From contig NC_065537.1 of NCBI RefSeq assembly GCF_932294415.1, forward strand, positions 8,164,349 to 8,228,348: a DNA stretch of 64,000 nucleotides, read 5' to 3'. Source of the stretch: Quercus robur. Its lineage: Eukaryota > Streptophyta > Magnoliopsida > Fagales > Fagaceae. The position numbers and the translations under genes are program-made. The notes below the pieces were generated by a model. The model saw only the letters and a list, made by a program, of their open reading frames with translations, had not been told where the DNA came from and ran no database searches. The first letter of the stretch is position 1, and each line of letters opens with the position of its first letter. Shown here piece after piece: positions 1-12,269 of this stretch.

Positions 1-1048
1 TTGTCTAGATTTGGGTGTCCTTTTGGACCACCTCTAGTTTGTCAGCTGCCCAGCCACCACCACTTACTTGTGATGGCTATGCCACTCCCCATTACCAGAC
101 AAAGAAAACTGTTTTGTTTGCTTGTTCACTGTGGCATTCTTATCCACCATAGCTTGGGTATTCTCTCTTGCTATCCCTTATGGCATGCACTTAGTGATTC
201 CAACTCAACCTTCCATTTTTTGGGTGGTATATCATCCCAACACGATATTTCCTCCAAAAGAGTTTGAGCGAGAACCCCAGAATAGACTTTCCCCTTCTTC
301 CCACCACCAGACCATTTCCTCTCTTACCTCTGACCCATGACCCACTACTCCTGTATTGGCTGGATACAAGTTAGTGGTGCCTGGGCCTTATGTGTGCTCC
401 ACTTTCATGTATGTCCAAAACTTGCCTGCTGCTCATGCGTTTGCCATGGATTGGAGGTTCGTTTACGCATTCTGTCACTCATTCTTGATCTCTTATGGCG
501 CCATTTGATCCATGCCTATTGGGCTTCTTTAGGGCCTACTGTATACTCTTCTCTCAATTGGTTACAATGTCCCAATTTGGTCATTGGGTTTTTACTTATG
601 CTACTTTAGGCTTTCTTGACCCATTACATTGCTTATGGGCTTCTTTGGCCCATTTCTTTTTCCTTGGCATCCTCGGCCCATTTGCTTTCCTTGGGCATCC
701 TCGGCCCGTTTTCTAATTCTGCATTCTCATGAGTTTTTACTAACTCTTTTGGGCTACCCTAGCCTAATTACCATATCCTTTATCCTTGGGGTTCATGGGC
801 TTTCCATCAATCCGTTACTTTCTTAATTCATTACTTTCGGCTTGTTGTGGCCCATTCTTACTCTTCTACATCACATAGTGCCCATAGGTTTACCACTTCT
901 TTCTCTGAGCTCCTTTAGGCCCATTTGTTTGCTTTATAGGCCTATGACCCATTATTCCTGCCACTCGGGCTTAATGGGCATTCTCTCAATCCTGCTAACT
1001 CCTTTTTGCCCATATTGCTGGGCTTCTTCCTATTAGGCTTTTCCAAAA
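1..1048. other. Unclassified repeat-like region rich in GGCCCA/TGGGC
   Basis: No convincing gene is seen; the short open frames here look like chance frames. From about 500 to 1040 the sequence repeats short blocks such as GGGCTTCTTTGGCCCAT and CCTCGGCCC, giving roughly a dozen GGCCCA or TGGGC hits. It borders the GA microsatellite and the outer end of a Copia LTR, so it may be another retroelement into which that Copia inserted. No boundary or target duplication could be fixed. Confidence 0.35.
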
Positions 1049-1078
1049 TGAGCATCAACAACCTAAAACAAGAATTGG

Positions 1079-1127
<49 letters not shown>

Positions 1128-1319
1128 AAAAATTGAATCTTGTATTCTAATCTATATTATTCTAATGAATGTTCCTGTACATATATAATTACAAGCCTAA
1201 CAATTACATAACAGATTAGTGACTGTAACTAACTCTAATTGTCTTAGATAACATGTATGTGAGTGCTGACTAGATTAGTAATAGCACTAACAGCACGTGT
1301 GGGTGATTACACTCTAACA
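1049..1319 (-). repeat. Copia LTR relic (3' LTR, minus orientation)
   Basis: Read on the minus strand, the sequence starts TGTTAGAGTGTAATC directly after the coding relic of a Copia RNase H, as a 3' LTR does. The far edge is uncertain: the sequence passes through the CT tract and reaches a TTGATGCTCA near 1049. No target duplication could be identified. Confidence 0.5.
1082..1125. repeat. GA dinucleotide microsatellite
   Basis: About 22 uninterrupted GA units, located near the downstream end of the Copia LTR relic (read on the minus strand as a CT tract). Confidence 0.9.
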
Positions 1320-1755
1320 TTCCCCTTAATCGAATAATTCCTTATAGGAGGTAAGAGATTGGCTTTTAATCTGGTATAGGCAGGAGAAGCAAGGCATTTA
1401 AGAATATCAACAAGCTAATCTGCACTGGAGACAAATTGAATAATGATATCATGATGTAAAACCTTTTCCCTAATGAAATGGTAGTCGACTTTAATGTGCT
1501 TGGTACGTGCTTGAAAGATAAGATTGGATGCCATAGAAGAGGAGGAATAGAAAGATAAAAGCCTAGATCTCTAAGAAGCATCCTCAACCAATATAACTTA
1601 GCAGTAGTAGAAGCCAAACTAAAGTATTCAACTTCTGTAAAAGACCTAGAAACAGTTTCTAAGAAACCTATGTAATTGGACTATACTCTAGAAAAACAAT
1701 GTAGCTAGTGGTAGAGCAACGATCAACTGGGTCACCAGCCTAGTCAGCATCATTA
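1320..1755 (-). pseudogene. Ty1/Copia pol relic: RNase H C-terminal part
   Basis: The minus strand encodes the C-terminal RNase H region of a Copia polyprotein: an A-D-stop-A-G-D-P-V-D-R-C-S-T-T block (the usual Trp replaced by TAG), then LASTTAKLYWLRMLLRDLG-like residues. A frameshift follows, after which another frame reads a K-H-I-E-V-D-Y-H-F-I-R-E-like stretch. The order RNase H, short spacer, LTR is that of a Copia 3' end. The element is dead: stop codon, frameshift, and interruption by a hAT element at 1756. A few more codons of the same frame (ending Y-Y before the D-A-D block) resume at 3356. Confidence 0.7.
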
Positions 1756-3355
1756 CAGTGGCGATTATAGGAATTTTGTCCAGGGTGTTCCTATTTCACT
1801 TTGAAAAAATTTCGGGTCATTTCGATCTATTTCGGGTGTTTCGAGACGTTTCGGAAAATATCGACCGAAATTCAAGATTTGGCCAGCATGAAGTTTGTGC
1901 TTTAAAAAAAAAAAAGTTCTTAAAACCAAAACAAATTTGCATTATGTATACCAAAAAACCTCAAAAGGAAAAAATAAAATAAAAAGAAAAGAAATGAACA
2001 AAGGTACCTGTACAATAAACTGTAAGTTCATTTGAAATATTAATAAAATTATTAATTATTGTTGTTTAGTTGTTTCATTAATTTTTTTGTCTTTTATAAA
2101 CTATAATTTGTTATATTGTTGTTTCATTAATTATAAAATTATTAATTGTTGTTTAGCCTAACATAATTTAATTTGTTTGTTTTTTTATAATGTATTGATT
2201 AATTATACTGCTTTAATTATTGTTGTTTAGCGCAACAATTAACTATATTGCTTTAATTTGTTTATCATTAATTATACTGCTTTAATTTTTAATTATTGTT
2301 TACCCAGCATCATGTGCCCATCTACTCCCACCCAACTCAACAGACAAGCACAAGCCTCATGCCTGATGCCCCCAATCACAACAGCCAGTTGCCAATTAGA
2401 AAATTTCACAATCACAAATCTCAATAAACATTATACTAAAAGACAATCAATATCTCACCAACACCAACACACACTGACCAACACCAACGGATAAGATAAA
2501 GCATTCAAAAAGTTAAAAAAAAAAAATGCAAAAAGCAAAATATTAATAAAGCTAAAGAGTAAGGAGCCAATCACAGACTCACAGTTCAAAAGAGAGAGAG
2601 AGTTACTGAGTTAGACTCTTAAAAGAATAAAGAGAGAAAGATTCTCATTCATTAATTTCATTTCATAGTATTCATTTCAATGAGATAAAGAGAGAGAGAG
2701 AGTCAGAGAGAAAAAGAGAGAGAAATACCTTCAGGGAGGGAGCACTGAGCACTGGACCAGCAGAGCAGCCTGCAGCCGAGCGATCTGCGATCTGTCGTCT
2801 GCAATAAGGGCCGAGCAACGAGGGACGACGATGTGGGGCGAGGACGACGATGAGCGAGTTGCGAGCAACGTGACTGCGGGTTTGGTTTGCTTTGTATTGG
2901 GGTTTGGTTTTGGTTTGCTCTGTATTGGGGTTTGGTTTGCTTTTGCTCTGTATTGCCAGTATTGGGGTTTGGTTTGTTCTGCGACAATGTGACCGTGATT
3001 TTGATTTCTGTCTTATTTAGCGATTTGCTCTTTTGGTTTTTTTTTTTTTGGATCTCTTACAAATTTTATTTTTATTTTTATGTTTCAGATTTTAGTTCAA
3101 ATTTTTTATTTTGGGCTTTTTTTTTTTTTTTTTTGGCTTGAAAGTAGAACAAATAATTTTTTTTTTTTTTTTTTAATTTTAGGGTGTTCCTAATTTTGTG
3201 ATTGAAGTGTTCTTAATACAGTTTAAATATAAAAAATTTTAATTATTATATGTAAATTTTTAATTTTTAATTTTTTTTTAATTTTTAATTTTATTTATTT
3301 ATTTATTTTTTCATGTCAAGGTTTACCTCCTGAGTTGCACGTGGCGTCGCCACTG
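1756..3355. mobile_element. Non-autonomous hAT-like DNA transposon (1.6 kb)
   Basis: Terminal inverted repeats CAGTGGCGA at the left end and TCGCCACTG at the right end. The flanking 8-mers CATCATTA and CATCATAG match at 6 of 8 positions, as expected for an aged hAT 8-bp target duplication. GGGTGTTCCTA occurs just inside both ends. Removing the insert rejoins the frame of the interrupted Copia RNase H relic, which independently supports the boundaries. No transposase is recognisable inside; the body contains CT/GA tracts, AT-rich sequence and a G-rich segment near 2880-2970. Confidence 0.75.
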
Positions 3356-3402
3356 CATCATAGTAAGCTTGATTGCTGTATTTCAAAACTTTCTAAATAA
3401 AA
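3356..3402 (-). pseudogene. Continuation of the Copia RNase H relic
   Basis: About 15 codons on the minus strand lead into the D-A-D motif that continues at 1755 once the hAT element is removed. Beyond about 3402 the coding similarity fades. Confidence 0.45.
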
Positions 3403-5025
3403 ATAAAACTCACTTTCATCCTCACCCTCTATTGCTGGAGGCTTCACCACCACCATTGCCATCGCTGCCACCATCCCCAAACTCCAGTGGCAGAGTGACG
3501 GTGGTCCTCCTTAGTAAAACATAAAAAATCTGTAGTTCCAAGTTTTTTATTGTTGTATTCTTTCTTGTCGACTGCCATAGTTATTCTGGAAAGCCTAAAA
3601 CAACCATGTAGCTTAATTAATACTCAAATTTATCTGCAACATCACAGAAATACAACATGAATCATGAAAGTTTTGAAGCTTTTTTCTCAACTTTGAAAAG
3701 TTTCAAAATTGGTGGCTGTAAAACCCAATCAAGATGCTCTAAACATCAACAACTTAGATCTTTTTCAGATAATTGTTGGATTTTTTTCATTTTTATATTG
3801 CTTCTAGAAATTCTATAAAAATCAGTGATGTGGACGACTTTAAAGTTTAATTATAAAGGCTTTGACGCCCAAGATTCCCAATTGTACCCCATCATATGAG
3901 CTCACGCTAGCTTCATTCGCTTTTACTAGTCTTCTAGAAATGATGATGTGTCCGAGTGATTTCTAGAAATGGTGGACAGTTTTAACTTTGACCGAACTGA
4001 TGTCGTTGGATTACTAGTCTTCTCTTCTTCTTTTTATTTTTATTTTTTTTATTATAATAAAAACAAAAACAAAAACAAAAAATCTTCAATTCAATAAAAA
4101 AAAATGTCTCATACATTTTATATTTACATCTTTTATCTCATAATGTATAGATCTTTTATAATAAATTAGATAGTTCTCCATTGGACAATTTTTTTTTTTT
4201 GATATTGATCTTTGGGTATAAGGTTAAGAAGAGAAGGGTCATGGGTGGTTGATTTGAAGGGCTAAATTGATGAAATCATTGGGTTTAGAGAGAACCAACC
4301 ACCTAACCATACACAATCTGAATTCTCTTTCTGAATAGCCACACTAAAATAAGTACAATGACTAAAATTTCCAAAATTTGAAAAAACTAGTCATGTTGTT
4401 GTTAGCGGACCTAGCTAGTAAGCTAGGTATATTCATCTTAGAATTTTGTAGGGTCTTAGAATCTGACCTACTATGGTCGGATTGAAAAAAAATCCAATTC
4501 AACCCAACTTATTACTAGAGTCTAACCCAACCTAGTCCAACCCACCTAGATCGGGTTGGATCCATGGGTTGGACTTTTATTTTTTTTAATTGAGCATTCG
4601 TACAACACCAACACAAATAAAAACAAATTTATAATCTAATAAACATGAGCATAACACCAATCCAACACAAACTATTTTATTAGTGCTTCAAAGTTTAAAT
4701 CAATACAAATAACAACAGATTTTCATTGGTAGTGCATCAAACCAACACAAATAATCAAACCAAATGATATTTCATTTAGTTAGTAAGATATCAAATAGTT
4801 TTATCTCCTCTCAAAAGAGGAAAAAAAAAGAAAAAACATGAACTAGTTTTATTATTCTATAGTTAGTAGGATATTATATAGTTCTATCGAAACTTAATTG
4901 ATAAAAAGAAGAGTAAATAATAAAATCATGTAATATATTTTTAAATATATATATTAAATATAGGTGGTTCGGGTTGGATTAGGCGAATTTGTGAATCTAT
5001 TGACCCGCACCCAATCCCACCCACC

Positions 5026-5104
<79 letters not shown>

Positions 5105-6739
5105 CAATCCAACCACTAACCCCTAAAAATTGACCCATTCCAACGGGTTGGGTTAACTCGGGTCGATTTTGACGAATAGGCGAGTTAGTTGCACACCCTT
5201 ATTCAAAAGGCAAACAACATCATCTCATTTTGTTTTGCACTCTTACTTTTCATATCATGGACCTTTTTCTTTTCTTTGTTGAGAAAGTTCATATCATATA
5301 ATTGAGTTGCAGGCCTGTTGTTTGGGTATATTCAATTTTAAGACTTGATTGTCTATTTCCTCCTTTTATTTTTCTCATTTTTCTCATTTTGGTTCATTTT
5401 TCTCTTTCTAAAATAGGATTTATTTTTAGAAAAATACTATGTTCATGAAATTTTTTTACAACAAATATTAAATAACAGGTTGTTACTAACTATTACTGGT
5501 GGGTAAAAAAGTAATTTAAGTTGTGGATTCAAATTTGAACCATTAACAACTTACCACTTAGGATTTGTTGTAAAAGTATTGTGGATATTTGTATGTTGCA
5601 AACCTCAAGGGATTAGAATGGTTAAACCTATGCTTAATTGAATTTTTGGGGTTGCCTTACCTGAAATTAGAAACTCCATAGTGGGTAGTCACAAGATTTT
5701 GTAAACGGATGATGATAAAGATTGCTTTTAGCATATAAAAACATGAAAAGAATGACTTATTATGAATAGTTTTGGTGGTTCTATTTAGTTGTTTAAGTTT
5801 TATTTCTGATTAATTACATACCAACACGGCGTTTTCTCCCATCTTGAATTTGGTAATATAGTTTACTGGTTATATTTTTTTGATAATATAGTTTACTGGT
5901 TATATGAAAAAGATCCTGAGTGGAACATTAAGAACAAATACTACTTCTAGTTCTAAGTGGTACTGAGGAGATATGGAATTTGTTTTTCCCTCTCTTTTTC
6001 TCAATGGTGTTAGCTTATGTTATTAATTTTGAGTCGCGAAAACCAAAATATTTCCATCCTAAATTCCTAACTACATTTTCGTATTTGTATTTGTAAAAAC
6101 TTCCTATAATCCAATGTTTCATATATGTTAGTCGTTTCTCTAACCTTTTCTGGAACAGGCTCGTGACATCACGTGATATGGCAGATCATATTAAAAAACT
6201 TAACTATGGCATCCCACAGTATCTTACATGGCATTGGCATCCCATAGTTCCTTATTAGAAGATAAAAAGAGAAAAAAAGAAAAAGAAAAAGAGAGGCTGG
6301 AAAGCCTCTAACAAAAGTGACACATGTCTAGATTATCAAAAAAGAAAAGAAAAAAGGAGTGACATATGTCTAACCCAAATATACATTTAGAATAACAAAC
6401 AAGTTTAACTGTTGAATTTCATGTTTCTTATGTTTTTAACATACATATCAAATTTTGTTCAAATCATATATTATTCACTATTTGATCAATAAATTTATTT
6501 TTTATACACAATTTTTGATCACAAAAATTTGAAATTTTAACATTTGTTTGATGACATAGCAATTGATTTTTGATCTTCTTGAAATTTTGCAAGCATGAAG
6601 AATATAATAAGAATATGCAATCAAATAGTTATATTTTCAAAATTCATATTCAATATAAAAATAGATGAGGAGTTTGTAGGGTTTCTCTCCAAAACTTTGT
6701 TCATAACGCAAGCATATGGATAAAAAATACTTTTTACCC

Positions 6740-6779
<40 letters not shown>

Positions 6780-6830
6780 TATAGAAACACAATATGAAGA
6801 AACTAATAATAATATGTGCCTCTACATCTT
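3403..6830. other. AT-rich intergenic region, no gene seen
   Basis: No open frame resembles a protein family. It contains scattered simple repeats, a 73-A homopolymer (5028-5100) flanked by GGGTTGG/CCAACCC-type sequence, and an AT dinucleotide tract at about 6757-6782 just downstream of the VPS4-like stop codon. Confidence 0.6.
5028..5100. repeat. 73-bp poly(A) homopolymer
   Basis: An unbroken run of A, embedded in sequence rich in CCAACCC and GGGTTGG. The true length may differ because such runs are error-prone. Confidence 0.9.
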
Positions 6831-9120
6831 TCACCCTTCATTGCCAAACTCCTTGTTGAATCTCTTATGCACTTCAAGGTCAGCTTCACTTACAGTTGGC
6901 TTTTGACTAGCAAGCATTTTATCAAAATCTGCTCTTGTGGTGGGTGGTAGCTGGATCTGCAAGTCATCAATTCCCAGAGACACAAATATGAAAATTCAAG
7001 ATGGACATAGGGTCTAAAAAAATATTACCACAAACAAATTTTATTTAAAAAGGAAAAAATAAAAGAATCCGCCTATGTTAATGAAAGAGAAAATCAATAC
7101 CAAACACGAATTAATGCAATTGAATGAGACATACTCTTTTTCCTTTTTCTTTCCAGTACAATAACCCCCTCCCAGGCCTCCCCTCTTTTCAATTTTCTTT
7201 GATCCTATTTTCCATAAATTAACTAACTACTAAAGTAAGCAGCAGTCTACATATCTTCAAGAATTCTATCAGTAAGTAACTAATACTGGGCCACAAACAT
7301 GTATTTTTGGAATTCTTTCTTGTGTTGAACATAAGTTTCCTAACTAATCCATACCTTTAAAGCTAGGCCTTGTGCATTAAGTTCCTGCAAGGTAATCTCA
7401 GTAGCTCCTTGTCGAGTCCGTTTGCAAGGGACCCACATGCCTTTAGAGGTTTTTCTGAAGAATTGAGCATCAAGAGTTGCACGAAAAGGCTGATATAGTG
7501 CATCTTCAACCTATCAAAAGTTAACCACCAATTTTCAGCCATATAGTCCCTTTAGAGACACATTGACACAATGTAAAATTGACACTTACACAATAGAATA
7601 TATCTGAACCAGAGAAACCTTGTGTTCTGCGAGCTAAATGCTCAAAATCATTTTCAGTAAGGTTATGAGGAGTGTCCCCAATAAGAACCTGCTCAAATAA
7701 AAAACTAGAGGATATTAAACAAGACATAAATTACAAAAGCATCAATCACAATGGGTTTATAACTACATTGCTTGGATATTCCAAATGCATTGCATTATGA
7801 AAATTGAAGTACCTTAAATATGTGTTTCCTTGCTTTCAAATCTGGGAGAGGGACATAGATTCGCTTGTCAAAACGCCTCCTCATGGCCTACATTAACTTT
7901 GCATTAGCCTCAACCCTAAAGCAATCTAGATCATGAAATTTTTGCTAGCCTTGGCCGTAGGTTAAAAGGATGTATTTTTTCTCACCTGATCCAAAGCATA
8001 AGGAGTATTTGTGGCTGCAAGAACCAGAACATTTGTCTCATCGTTGCATACACCCTGAAATGTATTAAAATTTTAAGATTACAAATATGTAGGTGGAAGG
8101 AAACAATGTATGATAATGCTATGTATTAACTATCTAATAAAACATATAGTTATTATTAACTGCATTGCAAACTAGCTTGCCATTTTAAGGCCAACAAGGA
8201 AATGATTGGTCATTTAGCCTGCCATTTGAAGACCCTATAATATGTTTTCCCTAGGTCAATAAAGACCATATGAAGATCTTTACAAGCCTCTATAATTTTC
8301 CTTTAGACATCTAAGTAAGAAAATAACTTCCATGGTAGATTTTCCTAGCATAAAACAAGTTGATTCTCCAATATTTATTACTTCATATCTTAACCTTTAT
8401 TCAATCATTCTCTCCCAAGTTTATTATTTCATAGTGTGACTCATAAGTTTAATTCCAAGGTAATTTGTACAGTTTTGAATATCCCCCCTGTTCTTGTAGA
8501 AAAGTATTAAAGTATTTCTCCTCTTTCCCTTCTTGTTTTGCTTGATCATTGTAATTTGGTTTCTTGATGTTTTTGCCCCTTCAGTACAAAAAAGAAAAAG
8601 AAAAATTAAAACCTAAAATTCAAAGGAAATCATAGCCTTCTTTGGACCACATACATGATTTCAAGTTACTTATGCTTAAATACCTTAAAGTTAGGTCACC
8701 CATACTAAACATTTCAATTTAAATTTTTCCATAAAATTCCTCAATTCCATTTTAAGTATAAAAATGTTAAATAGGATGCTTTGCAACTCATATCACAAAA
8801 TGTAATAAATTCATACCCAACTGCATGGTACAAACTACAACAAGTTATTGACAAACTACATGCCCCCAATCTTAATCTAAGCATGTCAATTATATTATAT
8901 AAATAGAAGCTTGGAACAAATGACTTTAATCCATTTCCAAGGAAAATAAATTACCTGCATTTTTACAAGAAGTTCTGTTTTGATTCGTCGAGATGCTTCA
9001 TTCTCATTGTTCTCACCTCGTGAACCACATAAGGAATCAATTTCATCAATAAAAATAATGGATGGAGCAGCATCACGGGCCCGTTGGAAAAGAATTGAGA
9101 CTTGCTTTTCACTTTCTCCC
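6831..9120 (-). CDS. VPS4: VPS4/SKD1-like AAA ATPase, 3' part (rest of exon 3 to stop)
   Basis: VPS4 (SKD1) is the AAA ATPase that disassembles ESCRT-III on endosomes. Exons on the minus strand: 8955-9120 (remainder of exon 3), 7986-8054, 7813-7887, 7590-7688, 7355-7510 and 6831-6956 (stop 6831-6833). All are bounded by GT and AG and all join in frame. Visible motifs: Walker B IIFIDEID, then [18 protein letters not shown] with the conserved arginines, sensor-type [34 protein letters not shown], and the C-terminal helix around HKRFNKEFG. Joined to the exons at 17182-18580 it gives 406 codons including the stop (405 residues), slightly under the usual VPS4 length of about 430. The coding frame is intact apart from the LTR retrotransposon that splits exon 3 at 9120/17177, so the allele as shown probably makes no full protein. 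It is divergent from canonical plant SKD1 and is likely a paralogue. Confidence 0.85.
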
Positions 9121-10229
9121 TGTAAGGTTGAATTTATTCAACCATCTAATTGGCTTTATTCCGTGCCAAATTTGCTTGTAATTCAGCATTTAGTAACCCT
9201 GTATTTAGGTGGGTTTGTTGTAAGGGTAGTGAGTGAGATAGAGTGAAGATTGCTCAAGAGTGTGCAAGAAAACAGAGAGTCGCGGCTGGGACTCGCGGGT
9301 GGACTCGCGGCTGCAAGCCGCCAGAAGCTGCACACGTGCCAAGCATGCTGGAAGATGAACAGTCATGCTAGCTGGAGCACTACAGGACAAAACAGGACAA
9401 CTGGCCATACGGTTATCTCGCGACTGGATCTCGCGACTTAGTCAAGCCGCGAGGTCAAGCCGCGAGCCACCCCTGTTTTGTAAAACCTGACGTTTCACAT
9501 TCCTCTCCCACTCCAGTATAAATACCCCTTTTACCCACGATTGAAAGAGAGCTTCCAGAGAGAATTTTGAGAGAGAAACCCTAAAGAAAAACAAGATTGT
9601 TTCACACACAATCCCTACCTTAGAGTCTCTTCATATTCCTCAACTCTCTTCCTCTCCATTGTCAAATCCTTGAGAGGCATTATACCAAACCTGGTTCTCA
9701 CCATCATCATCACTGTGAGACAGTTGTTTGGAGTTCTGGGAAGCAGTTAGGAAGGAGCCAATCTTCATTGGTTGATGCTATGGTTTAGTAGCGGAATCCG
9801 GGAAGTTAGAAAAGAAAAAGGTTCGGCGCAACCTCGTTGGAGCAAGAAGCTTGGAGGGCTTAGGTGCACTGGGTAGATTAGGCTTGGAGGGTCTATTGCT
9901 GTCCTTGTATCCCAACTGTATTTTCTAGTGGATTGATTACCGCTTGGAGGGCGGCGGAGAGGTTTTTCGCCGAGGACTTCGGTTTCCTCTTCGATAACAC
10001 ATCGCGTGTTGTCTTTGTGTTTGCATCTTCCTTCCTCTCTATCTTTGCCTTTATATTATCTGCTGTGATTTCATTATGTTATGGCTTAGATAGTATTTAA
10101 CCTATTTCACATTATAGCATATGTTAAGTTTCCGCACACTTGTTGTTTGACATATTGCTTGTGTTGGTTAAGTTAATTTTTGGGGGTCTAAACGTTCAAA
10201 AGTGTTTTGTACACGTTTTTGAACTTTCA
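9121..10229 (+). repeat. 5' LTR of the Copia-type element
   Basis: Begins TGTAAGGTTGAAT and ends GAACTTTCA (TG...CA). It differs from the right copy by about three substitutions and no indel. Contains a TATA box at 9517-9524 and, upstream of it, seven TCGCG/CGCGA elements between about 9279 and 9466. Confidence 0.93.
9517..9524 (+). promoter_or_regulatory. LTR TATA box
   Basis: TATAAATA in the 5' LTR, preceding a CT/GA-rich leader; the likely core promoter for the genomic RNA. The identical copy in the 3' LTR is at 16464-16471. Confidence 0.65.
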
Positions 10230-10231
10230 AT

Positions 10232-10243
10232 TGGTATCAGAGC
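10232..10243 (+). other. Primer binding site (tRNA-iMet type)
   Basis: TGGTATCAGAGC two bases after the 5' LTR, matching the 3' end of plant initiator tRNA-Met, as is usual for Copia elements. Confidence 0.88.
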
Positions 10244-10298
10244 GGGTACACTGCTATTGGTTTCATTACCATTGTGTGATCCTTGACTCCCTTTTGAG

Positions 10299-12269
10299 AT
10301 GGATAGGTCTCAATCCCTTAATGCTCCTCCATATTTTGATGGTAGTAATTATGCTTTTTGGAAGGTTCGCATGAGAGCCTTTCTATGTTCTATTGATGAA
10401 TCCGTTTGGGATGCTGTTGAGATTGGTTGGACCAAACCTGAGGCAGCCAAATCCACATGGGATAAGGCAGCACTTGCTGCATCTAATGCTAACAGTAAAG
10501 CACTCAATGCTATTTTCTGTGGTGTGTCTCCAGATGAATTTCACAGGATTTCTCATATTACCATTGCCAAAGAAGCATGGGAGATTTTGGAAACCACTTA
10601 TGAAGGCACGAAGAAAGTGAAAGACACTAAGTTGCAAATGCTGACCACTCGGTTTGAGGAGCTCAAAATGAGTGAGGATGAGTCTTTTGACTCTTTCTAT
10701 GGAAAGCTAAATGAGGTGGTTGTCAGTAAGTTCAACTTGGGGGAGAAAACGGAGGACTCAAAGATTTTAAGGAAGATCCTTCGATCATTGCCGGAAAGTT
10801 TTCGTGCAAAAGTGACAGCCATTGAAGAGAGCAAGGACCTAGATGACATCAAAGTACAGGAGCTGGTTGGTTCTCTGCAGACTTATGAGATGTCACTGCC
10901 CAATCAACGAAAGAGTAAATCTCTTGCTCTAAAGACCATTAATGAGAAGGTGGAAGATCAAGACTCATCGGAAGAAGATGGGGTTGACAAAGATGTAGCT
11001 TACCTTGTCAAAAATTTCAGGAAGTTCTTGAAATTCAAAAATAATGGGAAATTCGATGATAAAAGAAAATTCCAAAGTTCTGGAAGGGAGAAGAGGGATT
11101 TCAAAAAGAAAGATGGAAAAGAATCCCAACCCACACAAGGTGTCACTTGTTTCGAATGTAACGGGCATGGACACTTTAAGAAGGAATGTCCGAATTATTT
11201 GAAATCGAAAGGTAAAGTGTATGCCACGACCTTGAGTGACTCGGATTCGTCTGACTCAGAATCTAAAGAGAGCTGTGATGGAGAGGGGAACTATTCTGCT
11301 TTTATGACTATTGCTCATGTTGAGTCTTCGGATGAGGTAAATCTGCTTGTACAAGACCTTGGAGAACATAGTGATGATGAATTATTAGGAATTGTTGAAG
11401 AATCAGATGCTGAAGAAAATGAAAGCACAGCAAATCTTCAAGAGAATTATAACTCACTCTTGGAGAAGTCGGGTGAGTACACAAGGGTGGCCAAGGCTGC
11501 TGTGAGAAAAATGAAGAAGGCTGAGGAGGACTACAAAAGTCTCCTAATCCGATATAGGGAGGCCAAATGTGAGATTGAAACACTGAATGGTGAGCTGTCC
11601 GAAACTTACACAAAAGTGAGATTTTTTGAGAATGAGGTTGTGCAAGCAAATGCTAAAATAGAGAGGGTCACCACCAAGAAACTAGATGATGTCATATCAT
11701 CTCAAAAGAGCTTTTCAGACAAATCCGGATTGGGGTATACCGGAGGAAGTAGTTCATCTGTAAATGTCACTAAAGAAGTGAAGTTTGTAAAGGCGAAAGA
11801 TCCAGTGGTAGCTGAACTTACTGGTGAAAAGCTCGAGGTGGAGGAGAAGAAGAATGTGCTGAACCAACGGATGCTGAACCCCCGTAATCAGTCTGTGGGA
11901 AGGTCTGAATCTCGTGCCAAGTCACGTCCACGACCACAAAGAGGTCCTAGAGGAACTTATGTGTGCCATTATTGCGGACTTCAAGGGCATACTCGACCAA
12001 ATTGCCAAAAACTGAGAGCAAAGAACAGTGCAACTCCTCAAAGGTCAGGAGGACCCAGAATTGATAGGAGAACTTGGGCAGGTGATCAATCTAGAGAGCA
12101 AAATGGAGATCCCGGAATGATGAACGTGATGAAGATGATTGGTGCATTCACCAACTGCTTGGAAAGCTTCTCACGAAGGTTTGAAAGCCCTAACTCCCGT
12201 ACCCAATCCTATAAGGAAATCACCCCAAACGCAAGTGACGTGTGGGTGAAAAAGGGTACTCATGCATAA
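10299..12269 (+). CDS. gag: Copia-type gag protein with two CCHC knuckles
   Basis: An intact 656-codon frame beginning 70 bp after the 5' LTR. Residues about 10-200 match the UBN2/retrotran_gag capsid style (YFDGSNYAFWKVRM, AWEILETTYEG, LKMSEDESFDSFYGKLNEVV, ILRSLPESFRAKVTAIE). A CCHC knuckle C-F-E-C-N-G-H-G-H-F-K-K-E-C starts at residue 284. An acidic segment and a long charged, probably coiled-coil region (about 390-460) follow, and a second knuckle C-H-Y-C...H...C starts at residue 556. The protein packages the element RNA into particles. Copia gag normally runs on into protease, integrase and RT; this one ends in a true stop with no pol after it. The first ATG after the primer site is used. 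Confidence 0.9.
   Translation: MDRSQSLNAPPYFDGSNYAFWKVRMRAFLCSIDESVWDAVEIGWTKPEAAKSTWDKAALAASNANSKALNAIFCGVSPDEFHRISHITIAKEAWEILETTYEGTKKVKDTKLQMLTTRFEELKMSEDESFDSFYGKLNEVVVSKFNLGEKTEDSKILRKILRSLPESFRAKVTAIEESKDLDDIKVQELVGSLQTYEMSLPNQRKSKSLALKTINEKVEDQDSSEEDGVDKDVAYLVKNFRKFLKFKNNGKFDDKRKFQSSGREKRDFKKKDGKESQPTQGVTCFECNGHGHFKKECPNYLKSKGKVYATTLSDSDSSDSESKESCDGEGNYSAFMTIAHVESSDEVNLLVQDLGEHSDDELLGIVEESDAEENESTANLQENYNSLLEKSGEYTRVAKAAVRKMKKAEEDYKSLLIRYREAKCEIETLNGELSETYTKVRFFENEVVQANAKIERVTTKKLDDVISSQKSFSDKSGLGYTGGSSSSVNVTKEVKFVKAKDPVVAELTGEKLEVEEKKNVLNQRMLNPRNQSVGRSESRAKSRPRPQRGPRGTYVCHYCGLQGHTRPNCQKLRAKNSATPQRSGGPRIDRRTWAGDQSREQNGDPGMMNVMKMIGAFTNCLESFSRRFESPNSRTQSYKEITPNASDVWVKKGTHA

Noticed and set aside
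4941-5138. 65-codon frame with a poly-Phe stretch
   Set aside because: It is the translation of a 73-bp homopolymer.
9270-9466. CGCG boxes in the LTR as CAMTA sites
   Set aside because: Flanking bases (TCGCGA, TCGCGG) do not satisfy the VCGCGB consensus, so no CAMTA claim is made.
11308-11649. 113-codon minus-strand frame in the gag region
   Set aside because: Shadow of the intact gag frame on the plus strand.
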